Source: Antitrichia curtipendula (lineage: Eukaryota; Streptophyta; Bryopsida; Hypnales; Leucodontaceae). From it: a stretch of DNA of 64,000 bases. The translations under genes were made by a program, and so were the position numbers. Positions 39,856 to 51,800 of this stretch are shown here, piece by piece; the stretch's first letter is position 1, and each line of letters begins with the position of its first letter. Where the stretch lies: NCBI GenBank assembly GCA_951230915.1, contig OX579638.1:21160696-21224695 (forward strand), read 5' to 3'. The notes below the pieces were generated by a model. That model did no database searches and had not been told where the DNA came from. It saw only the letters and a program-made list of their open reading frames with translations.

Positions 39856-42800
39856 CTGAAACGCAACACGCACACACAATCACAAACAACCCACGCTGAC
39901 CCAAATCCCAACCGACACAATTCCAACTCGTTCACACTCCACAACACCAAGACCTCGGCGGAACCCGTACCTCCGTCACCCTCAACTGAGCATTCGTCGC
40001 AGCACTCAGGGCACTCTTCTCGCTCGTCGGATCCCCACTCGCGGCAGCCGCATTTTGAGCCAGAAGTTGACGAAATCTCTCCCTGCAGTGAATGGGATGA
40101 CGGTGTCGACCTCGGTACACACCACCGTCCGGGACCCCGGCCAAAGCATCGCTCGCCAGCTGCCAGTTGCCGCCGTACTCGTGCACCACGGCGCAAAGCA
40201 CCGCATCCTCCCCGTGCGTCCACGCGGAGGCGGCGGGAAGATGGTCCAGGGACCTCACACTATCCTTCTTCCGCTCCTTCTCCAGCATCACCAGGGGTCC
40301 CTTCTTCGCCGGCAATCCCAGGATGATCAGTTTCCCTCCCTTCTCCTTCCCGATGCTCGCACCAACTCCTCCGTGACCACCAGAGCTCGACTCCCCACCA
40401 GCCGACGATTTCGGGTCGCTGGAAATCCCGAAAATGGTCCTGAAAAGACTGGCCTCCAACGTCCTCGCCCTCCCTTTGCCCTGCCAACAACACATCCCAA
40501 CGAGTCCCAAACACATCAGACGCGCACCAACTAAGCGTCAGCGAAAGCACCACCACGTTCCATGCATCCACTTCAAGGACATTACTAACGTCCTACACGT
40601 ACACATTTGCAACTCCCCCTACTTCCCATCATCAGGCTCCTGAAGCGACGACACTCCACATCTTCCCGCACTCGGTCTAAAACCAAACTCTCCTCGTCCC
40701 AAACGGCAATACTTGCGCCGGGAAGGTCACGACAGACACCGAACCCCTGTCGCTCTTACCAAGTGATCCTTCTTCAGCTTCTTCGAATGCTTCTCCGCCG
40801 ACAGCTCTTCCTCCAGTAACCTCGGTGCCTTTCGCTTTCTTTGAGACGGGCTCCGATGCGGGAGGCCCATCAGCTCCGACTGCACGTCCCGGTAAGAAGG
40901 GTCGCCGCCCCTGTCCAGCTGATAATCCTCTCCCACATTCTCCTCTTCCGTATCCGACATCAGCGAACCTTCCGTCAAAGATTTGAACTTGGCCTTCTTC
41001 AACTTCTTCTTTCCTCTCGATTTCGGACCGAAGCTCTCCGCGCCTCTCACCGTCGCAGCAGCTGCCGCTAAAGCCCTGATCCACGCAAACCACAAACGGC
41101 ATCGTCAAAAACTCGGCTTCACGCACGACACACTGGCTGCTACACCCACCCCACGGAAAAACAAAACGACCTACTGCCGCCACGACATCCCTCGCGACCG
41201 GTCTCTAACAAGGATAACCATCCACGACCACCGCCCCAATATGGGTCGAATGTCGGAAGCACCGTCTACCATCTCCAGGATGTGCACCACAACCCGAAAT
41301 CCTGGAGGCACCACCTCCACGTCGGCTCAGGTTCATGTCCCATCAGAAAATGGAAGGCATTTGCACAGGAAGAGAGCGATCTAACACGCCACAAGTTGCA
41401 CGGAAGTAAAGCCAACGGGACCCTCACCTGTCAGCATCACGCATTTCGGCCTCCATGGCTTCCCATTCCAGCTGCTTCTGTTCCTGCTCAGTACCGAGTG
41501 CGTCAGAACCATCAACCCACATCCATTTTCAAAGCTCTCCAACGTCTCCGAAACAACACACAAGACCATCCGCCCCACCTGCGACATATCCATCGCCCGC
41601 CAGAACTATAAACAACCAAAGAGCACCCCAAGCCACGAAGGAAACGCAGCTCGACCACTTCTCACCATACCAACCTTCCCATCCAAGCGTCCACCGTCGA
41701 CCAGCACAATTCAAAAACAAAAGAAACCTCCAAAAACTAAACGCAAAAGATCTCGAGAACGTCGGCACGTCGGACTCCAGAAGGAAAATGTGCCCACCTG
41801 CTGCTGAGCGAGAATGTCCACTTGCTGCCGATAAGCCTCGTCGGCGAATGCTGTGTCCCAAGCTGCAAGACATTCGCCACACTCCGTCATTTCATCCGCA
41901 CCTACTGGTGCTCGACTCAAATACTGCCAAAGACTGACAGACCCACCATCACCGCAGCCTACCGTTTCCAGAGTCGACCAACACAACTCCCATAACGCTC
42001 ATGCACGTATCCACCTTGACAGTGACCCCACCAGAAAATGACCGTCCGATGATAGAGAATAAACAGACCAGGGCCATGCGAACTAACCACGCACTACAAA
42101 AATCAAAAGAAACCCGAAGCTCTCAACAAACTCCTGCACTCTCAAACCACCCAAACTCCGCCCACTTGAGGCCACATCCACTGACTCCGCATCGACTGAC
42201 CCTTCCGATCCAGACAACACCCCCACACCGTAAAGGAAATGGGCACCACGTACTCTCGTAAAACAAAGGCTCATTATCCTCGTCGATCTCGGCTTCCTGT
42301 TCCTCTTTCAGCTTCTCCAGCTGATCCAACTCCCACTCTTTCTCCTCGAATGCAACCTGCAACCCAAACGAGCGCGCGCAAACACACCAATAGTTCAAAA
42401 AGTAGCCAAAAACATAACAACCCTCCCTCCGAGATCCCGACGTAAATGACGGTCACAGGCCGACTCCAACTCAGTCCGAAACCATCGAGATGAAATCCCA
42501 TACCTAAACGCCACACCCTCACCACAAACATGGCTCACAATCTGATATCGCTCCACAAGACATCGCTTCCACGTACCACCATCACCATACACGGTGGCAC
42601 AATGATATCGTTCCCAAGGATCATCGTAAAACAGTACTCCCACGATGCTTCAAATCCACTCGTCCCGCTCCAACACATTCAAAACCACTCACTCTCGACA
42701 AACACCCAATCAACGCGACAAGTTCACAAACAAGACAGACCGAACCACAAACCCTCGTTAACGAAACAGGCACTTGCACACTCCAGGCCAAGGCACTGCC

Positions 42801-45800
42801 CACCATCACAGACACATTCTTTCGTCCACACCACCACGCCAATGCACCCAGTGGACTTCCCCAAAGTACCTGTGCTACGACGGCCAAGTTGTCCACTCGC
42901 GGATCCCACACTTCCAGAAACCGCATCGCATAACGCTCCACCGGACGCAGCTGGTCTTCGAAGGACACGCTCCCACGTCCGGATGCCGCCGCGGCGGCGG
43001 CCATCTGACGCACGTCCGCTAGCATGTCCATCTCTTCGTCGGCGTCCGTGGGAAGCAGGGAAGACTCACCGAACGGAAGGTCCTCCGTTCCCACCAACGC
43101 CCCGCCATCCTCCGAGACCCTGTCCCCGGCGGCAGGGCCACCCACCAACGCTGCGTCGCTCGGAGGTCTGCCGCTCCTCCCGTTCTCGTCCAAGTCCTCC
43201 GCGAGATCTTCGTCGTCCAAATTACCAGCAAACAACTCTTCCGTGAACTCTTGGTTTTCCGCCGCCTCTTCCTGCTCCACTCGCTTCATGGCCATGTAGT
43301 CCGCCTCGTCTTCCGCGTTCTTCAAGGCCGCTTCCACTTCGGCACTCGACAGCTCCTTGGGTTCGAACGCCTTCGCGCTCGCTTCATCCGGACTTCCCGC
43401 GCCAGAAGAGGCCGATCCGGCTGCACGGCCCGGGACGGAGATCTTGTCCGACGATCCACCCACTTTGACCCCCTTCAGCCCGGAAAACAGCTCCATCGGG
43501 TCCAACTTCTTGAAAAAATCCGTGTTGTAACTCCCGCTCTGAATCACCAAATCGTCCAGGATCCGCTTCTGGTTCGCCTTCTTCAGAATGTTCTCCTCGA
43601 TCGTGCTCTCGCTGATCAGGCGGTAGATGTGAACCTCCCGAGTCTGACCAATGCGATGGCAACGGTCCTGGGCTTGCAAGTCCATCGCCGGGTTCCAATC
43701 GCTGTCGTAGAAAATCACGGTGTCCGCGCCCACCAAATTGATGCCCACGCCGCCACTACGCGTCGACAAAATGAACAGAAAGATCTTAGGATTCGTGTTG
43801 AACCGCTGCATCAGAATCTGACGCTGCTCGGGCTTCGTCGAACCGTCCAGACGCATGTACGTGTACCCGTACAAGTTGATGAAAGACTCCAGCACGTCCA
43901 ACATCTTCGTCATCTGAGTGAAAATCAACGCCCTGTGACCCTCCGACTTCAGGCGACGCAGAAGCAACGCCAGCTCCTGCAATTTCCCGCAGTCGAACTG
44001 AAGCAGGCGGCGGTCCGGGAAAAAAAGCTGCCGGCGCACCACCACGGGCCGCAGAGGGACCAGCATCCGGCTCGCTTCCTGCAGCGCGTCCTCCGACACC
44101 GATCCACTCAGAACGGGCCCGCCGGCGATCGCATGGCTGCACCAAGCCACCGGAACGGGAGCCCGAGCCGCAGGAATCGCGAACATGAACGCCGTCACCA
44201 AATCCATCACGCGCTCGCAACGAGTCGTCGGAAGCTGCACCATATCCGACAAGATGCTCGAAAACTCCAAGTACTGACTCGGATGGCCTTCCACCCGGTG
44301 CACGTCGTACACGGGATGCAACACCCCCACCCTCCTCAAAACGTCGGATCCATACACCGGCTGCTGCCCGCAACGCAACTCGTTCACCGCCCACAGCGCC
44401 AGAACACGCTCCCTCCTCCGCCTCTCCCTCTCGTCCCGAAGGGCCCACTGAATCTCATCGATCACGCCGCGGACCTCCCGGCTGGACTTCTGCCGCGACT
44501 CCTGCGCCTTCCAACTGTCCTCGCCCGTACTCGCCAGCTCCACGATCAACGGACCCGGAGTCTTGATCTTCGAGACCTCCTCCGCCTCCCACCTGCTCAT
44601 CGTTCCGTCCAAACCACCGAACTGAAGGTTCAGCGCTTCCAGGCCCACAGCTTCCAACGGGCCCCTGCACAGGGCCGAGCACGCGGCCGAACTCAGCTCT
44701 AACTCGATGCCCGGCATGTCGAACGACGACACGATCGGACGGCCCTCGAACAAGTCCGGATGGTTGCACACTTTGCGCAGCTGCATCAGCACGTTGATCA
44801 GGCCCAGAAAATTGCCGCTCGAAAGAGTCGCCTGCGTGTCCGAGCTCGCCATGAAATCCTCGTACAGGTTACGCTGACGCTTCGAAAGACGACAACGGAT
44901 CACGTGCTCGAATTTCCCGGGAAGCTGCTTCTCCACGTCCTTCTTCAAACGACGCAGCAGAAACGGACGCAGCACGTTGTGCAAACGATCCACAAGCTCC
45001 TTGTTCACCTGAAACACACACACACACACAACAGTCAAACCCACGCTCTCACCCGCATCCACCAACGACAGACATACCACGCTACATTCTATACCCCTCC
45101 AATCCCCCGCCCCCTACGAACTCCACCTCCGTGACCCACATCCGGGGCGCGGCGAGCGAGGGATACCCACAAGCTCAAACAACACAAAGGGCCGGGTCCG
45201 TACCTGGTCCGCGCCCTCCACCATCCCACTGATCGGGTTCGAGAACCAGTCGCGAAACTCCTGGTGCGACTGGAACACGTGAGGCATCAGGAAATGCATC
45301 AGAGACCACAGCTCCATCAAATCGTTCTGCAGCGGAGTCCCCGTCAGAAGAATACGGCGTTTCGAATTGAAGTTCAGCAGAGTCTGCCATCTCTGAGACT
45401 TCCAATTCTTGATCAGGTGCGCTTCGTCCAGGATCAAATACTTCCACTTCTTCCGCTTGAAGGCTTTCGCATCCTGGATCACCAAGCGGTACGTCGTGAT
45501 GCAAACGTGAAACGAGTTGCCGCGAGACCAACCCTGACGCTTCACTTTACGTTCCTTCGCGCTACCGAAGTACGTCAGGATCTTGAAGGCAGGGCACCAC
45601 TTCATGAACTCCGTCTCCCAGTTCAGCATCACACTCGTAGGCACTACGATCAGATGCGGGCCCCAGATGCCCTTCTCGCAAGCCAGGTGAGCCAACAAGG
45701 CAATCGTCATGATCGTCTTACCCAGACCCATTTCGTCGGCCAGAATGCCGTTCAGACGCTTCTCGTACATCGTCACCAGCCAATCCAGACCAATGTGCTG

Positions 45801-48800
45801 GTACTCACGCAGCGAATGCTTCAACAGAAACGGAAGCTTGGTCTTCACCTTCGTCGTCGAGAACGTGTACCCAGTGGGTTGCGCCGATTGAGCAGCTGCG
45901 GCAAAATCCGCCAGACGGTCTTCGCTCTTCTTGTCCTCAACCACTGCACCCTTCGACGACCCGACGCCACCCGCGTCCTTCGCATCTGCACTCACATCTC
46001 CGCCGCGGAGGTCCAAGCCGTCTCCCGCAACGGCCTCCACCGAACCTCCATCGACCGCATTCTCCGACTCCACTGCCACAACTCCGTTGGCTACAACGCC
46101 CCCGTCGACAGTCACAGGTAGGGCAGCCGGGGACACCTTGTCACCCCGGGCTTCACTCTCCTCCGCTTCTCCCGGCTTCGCAACGGCCCTCGCCTCAGAT
46201 TCACCGCCGGCCTCCCGGACTCGCATGCCTTCCTCGGACGACCTCATCAGGATACGATCGCCACGACGTCTGGCGGCCTCACTCACCTTCGCCACAGCTG
46301 CCGCGGTCTCCGCATCCACCTGGTCCCACCCTCCCAGCAACAAACCTGTGGATGATACCGAGTCCTTCGAACTCGCTGCTCCCGATAACCCGTTCCTCCT
46401 CAAGAGATGGCCCGAAGAATACAACACCCTTCCATGGACGTCCATCTACCACAGCCCACCACACCATGAAACCACGCAACATCAACAGACAGAACCAAAC
46501 GCAGGCCCCACATTCACGTCAACGAGGACCCGCAACTACACAATTCACCGACCTGACTGCAACGCCAAAACAACTCCCCACTTCTCTCATCGAACCCAAC
46601 ACGCGACCCGTCTCCCTCGCACATAGCGACTCACTATCGTCCAGAGACCACACCTTCCCAGACGCTCCAACGGCGTGGCTCGACAACTTCGCCTCGACGA
46701 TCTCTTCCTTCACCTCCGCCGTGTCTATCACTGCGCTCGACAACCCGACCCGGTGATCCCGCCCACTCGTGCTCGGTTCCCCCATCCTCTCCCTCACGTC
46801 CGAAGAGTACCGCGCATCCTCATCCACGTCATCTTCGTCTTCGGCGCTACCACTCCCACTCGTGCCAGCTTCACTCGTACGATCTCGACGATCCTCCGAA
46901 AAATCGTCGCTCTCTTCTCCACCGTCGTCCATATCCTGACTCGAAACAAAACACGGCTTCAGCACCCATCCGGAACCAACGACACCCGCAAACCAACCAG
47001 ACGCCGTCATTCCACATCCGCAACGACCACACTCTCCAACCAAGCGACCCCTTCATCCTCGCAAATCAAGGCACACTCACCTCCCGCGTCACGCAAACCA
47101 AAATGTTCCCACACCACACGAAAACAGCGCACAAGGCACATGCCCCACCCGACAGCAGGACAGACTCTGGAACGACCTAACCGCACGCATCACGAACACT
47201 GGACCTCGCTCCCACACACGCAAACACTCTCTCATCACGTCGCCATTCCTTCCTCCCACATCAACAGCTCAAACCAATCCCCTACCCAAGGTGAGAAATG
47301 TGAATGCACCACAGCCGACGTTCAAGATCACTTACAGATCGATACTGCGCCAATAGCTCTTCCAACGGCATCTCGCTCTCCAACTTCAGCGCATCGATCT
47401 ACAGCCACCACCACCACACAAACATGCATCACGCGACGCAACTCAGCGTATTCCGAATCGGTAACCAGCTCAACAACCTCCTACGGCGCGCCTCAACCAT
47501 CACCCAACTCCAGTCGGCACCACCACTCACCACCCCTTGCATGCATATACATCACATCGCGACACCAACGGAACCCCATTCCACCTACACAAACAAAAAA
47601 AACCACTGGGCCACCAGTCACCACCAGCACACCCAACATCACTCACCTCGTTCGCGTCTCGGTCCCCCTCTTCCTTCGCAAGTCGTTCCTCTTCTTCCAG
47701 CGTTCTCTCATCGTCAGCCTAAGACAACGACGACCAAACCGTCAGACATCATTTTCGTCTTCACAAGCTTCATCCCACCGCACTGCAAATACCCCTACCC
47801 TACGTGCGCGACCACCCCTGCGACACGCAGCTGCGGCTCGCGGACAAAATGGACTTCCAACGAAGCAAACAAACCGCGCATGTGCACGCGGAAAGACTGA
47901 CACGCAGATTCGCCAAATAAACAAAAACATAACACGACGACATATCCAGCCATGACACACACGCTAATCACTCCAAGCAGTGCACACAACCCAAGACTCC
48001 GCACACATGTCTACGCAGAAGGCAGTGCACGAGAGCTGTCCCCGAAGCACACGCCCTGATTCATTCGGTACAAAGAAAACGCCAGAAGCACACAGTACCT
48101 CATCGCTCCCGTCGGCTAAAGCGCCGGGGACGTAGTCCGTGTCATCCTGCACAACACAGGACTCAACCCAATCAAACGACGTTCAAAGCCTTCCCAGGTG
48201 TATCGCGTCCACTCAAACGCCCAAGAAGAGGACCTGATCTCCATCGGAAGACCTCCAAACCAATCTTCTCGCTCTCACACACTCCCCCAAAGATTCTCGT
48301 CGTCCCACGTACCAGGGCGACCAGATCCCTCATGAACCGACCCCTCAATCAATGGAATCTCGCACGCGGATAGACATACCTGCAACTCAACGCCGCGCTC
48401 GTCCAAAAACTTCGGAGGACCGACATGGCTCCGTTCCTCCAATTTCACCTCCCTCCAAGACCGACCCACGCCTCCGAAATTCCGATGGCTCAGCTCCACC
48501 ACCAACTTCGTCGACTCTCCGCCAGCCTCGACCGCTCCACTACCATAGGAACCCCGCGCAACCCCGACCGCTCCACTACCATAGGAACCCCGCGCAACCC
48601 CGACCGACACACCCATACCAGCTTCTCCGACCTCACCCTCCTCCACCGGGCTCACGGATGCCTCGGACCTCGACAATGCACCTGCTGCCACGCCAACGCC
48701 CACTCCAGGCGTCCCTTCCTTCGCGCCCGCAATCGGACTCGAAGAACCCACATCCCCCACATGTCCACCACGGTCGGAACCCGAACGCCCCTCCACGGAA

Positions 48801-51800
48801 ACGGTCCCTCCGACCGCCCTGGCGTCGGGTAAATCTGCGCCGGACCCTTCCGAGGTCGACGCTGCATGCTTCTTCGACTCGTCGCTCACTCGGACGTCCG
48901 CAGACACTGGACCACCCGCGCCCTCCGAGGACTCCTCGTCACCAGCGCTACCCTCATCTCCGCCGGCTTCTCTGCTCTCCTCCTCCGATGCCTCCTCCGA
49001 TGCCTCCTCGTCCTCTGACTCGCTGACGGAATCACCTGAAAAAACACGAGAAACAATGCACTCGGACTCAGACTACTATCCGATTCCTCGCCTCCCACTC
49101 AGATCCCTAAAACCGACCAAGAACCTCTCCCGTCCAAGCCACACATCAATCCCCAAAAATGCCTCCTAACTCGCGTTATTGTACGCGACAGGTCCGCAAC
49201 AGCACTGTTTCCCATGGCAGGCTTCTTGACAAAATCGTAACCCAAAACAATCACCAAATACGAAGAACCCCTACCCATCATATCCACAAGCACACGTCCA
49301 AGAAGCTCAGCTTGTGACACCCCACGGAACTAGCCGAAAAAGCCTCAAAACAACACCAACCTCTCATCAGTTTGTACGCATTCAGAAGATCTTCCAGCGG
49401 AAGCTCACTCTCCCGTTGCAATGCACTAAGCTCCTCTTTCCTTTCATCTTCCGTGATCAAAGCTTCGTCCGCTTCTAACGTGGCTTCGTCATCCTCCTGC
49501 GGATGCCAACGTTAGGGAGCGTCACAAGCACAGGGGCTATCACAACATGGACAACTCTCGATCCATCCACGCTTCCAACGGAGTCACCGAAACTCAAAGG
49601 TACCCGTGCAAAGACTCCCAACACGTAAATCAACCGTTTCAACACCAACCTCGATCGACTAATTCATCATTTCCTCCGCCACAGAAGAAAAAAAAAAAAA
49701 GACAAGACATTTCGCATGGCTTACCAGCTCCTCTCCGTCCTCGACCATGAAATCCGCATCCGCGCCGCCCTCGATCTCCATCCCGACAGAACCCTCCAAA
49801 TCGCCGCCACCGGCGACGGGCTCCGACGCAACTCCTCCAACAACAGGCAAGGCATCCTTCGCGGGCACCGGAGGCAACAGGAAAACGCCTTCAGGTTCCT
49901 GTGCGCTCGCAGTGTCCCCAAGATTCTCGGCCAACATCGTCGAATACCTGAACAAAACAGTCCACCACCACCCCATTCCGCATCAGTCCCAACCCTCACT
50001 TCTCAATCTAAACCAACACTAGCAGCAACGCGGACTGCAAATGGGAGAAACACCCCCGCCCGCGGACTGGCAATGCAACATGGCCATTCAGCTAGGAACT
50101 CACAACGGCTACGCCATCACAGCGACTGCTAAAACAAATCCCAATGCCCTACACCGGGGTCGCTCCATTATTCACAGCTCCCCCTCGTCAGCTTCACAAA
50201 CACCGTGATCACGAGGAACATACAACAGACCACACGCGACGACACCCAGTAGCCCTAAGCCTCGTACCTCTCGGTTTGTCCCAGCAAAAAGTCCAAGTGC
50301 TTGTCCAGCGCCTTCTTCTTCCTCTCCTCCACAAGTAATTGCTGCTTATACGAAACCTGCCAAACCGAAAACACATCGACCATTCAGCACAAACGACTCA
50401 CTCACTCAACCCTCGCAAAATTCCGCATCATCCACGACGGATAAGGCTCGACTGGGCTTCTCCGGAAACCGAGAAAAACGAACCCACGGAATCGCCCCCA
50501 CGCACGATGCCAGGTCCTCCAAGAATCAACCGCCTCGAACCTCCACGGATCACACAGACGCAACGGGCACTCGACATCGACGACCGACTCGTCCGTGGGA
50601 CCAAGACCGGACAGCACGACAAAACTTGAAAGCCCAAGCAGAAAGCCCAATACACGCGTCACCAAGTACTCCCAACAAATGAGTTGCTATCACCACCCAA
50701 GACCCGGAAGGGAATGACGTTACCAGCTTGTCCACTTTCAGCCAAAACTTCTTCACGTCTTTCGCGATGTTACTCGCCACTCGCCGCATTCGCTGCTCCT
50801 CCTCCTGAGCAGCAACCGCACACATTCCAAAGCGTTCATAACAACCACATGCTCCTCCACCATGACGGGGAAAAAAGTCCGCATGCACGCCTCACAAACA
50901 CCGCAACAACCATGACCACGATCAAACCGAAAAAAGGGATCCAAGAATCACCCCCACCTTCAAGCGCCGATTCTCCCGGGCCACCACGTCCAGCTTGCTT
51001 CGGTTCACACGCAAAGAGACCTTCTTCGCCTGACTCAACTTCCATTTCCGCTCCCTCTCGAAATCCTGCCATGGGACAACAACCACATCAAGGCGTCAGC
51101 GTACTTCACTCCAACAATTGCGCACCTTGGAGGACTCCTAAGCAGACGTAAAAGCAGCATCTTGGACAGCCTCAGATACGCAAGAGACCCACACAAACGC
51201 CCCACGAGGGCAGAATTACAAAAACAGGCCAAGGCACTGCAGCTTCGGATCCCAGCGACCGACGAAACCCCTCCGACCGCAAACAAAACCGCGGAAACAG
51301 AACAAGCAAATCAAGACACACGCTCGCCCACCTTGGCCAGCCAAGTCATCTCCTCGATCACGAAATCCCAGTGAGTCTTCGGTCGAACGGGCTCCTTGCT
51401 CTTCGGTAACCCCTTCTTGTCTTTATTCGCTTCCAAGTACTGCACAAACAACAAACAACTCCCAAACAATGGATCAGACCTAACCCGTTACCAACAACAA
51501 CAACAACAACACGGGTGGACTGCAAGGCCACCCCAGGCCTGCTGGCACTGCACCACCACGCCCATTCCTTGCAACCCAAGGCGCTCGGGACTCGTTTCCC
51601 ACGACAACCTCACTGCTCACCACAACGCGCTCCGACAAGAACCCAGTCCCAAATGCGTAATCCTCCGAACCGCCATTTCGACAACGGAGAAGAAAAAACG
51701 ACCGATTCACAACACGCATCGTACCCAACGGAGGTGCTCCGTAACCATACCCCATGCCACCCACCCCGACGATCGTGACAGACATAAGGTGGGTCATTCG

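Larger units (their letters stand above)
35823..46561. repeat. Copy 2 of the 10,739-bp identical segment (contig start)
   Basis: Matches 24884-35622 at a constant offset of 10,939. Unlike copy 1 it continues without interruption into unique sequence carrying exons 1-12 of PIE1. It should be kept as the reference version of the locus. Confidence 0.95.

Noticed and set aside
43251..44702. Long plus-strand open frames across PIE1 (for example 43251-44702, 46675-47955, 52153-53508, and copies in the first segment)
   Set aside because: They lie antisense to well-supported PIE1 exons, run through introns, and encode low-complexity Arg/Pro/His/Ser-rich sequence. The A+C-rich strand simply lacks stop codons.
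24884..46561. A real recent tandem duplication giving two PIE1 genes
   Set aside because: Both copies end exactly at the 200-N gap and show no differences where compared, so an unmerged contig overlap is far simpler.
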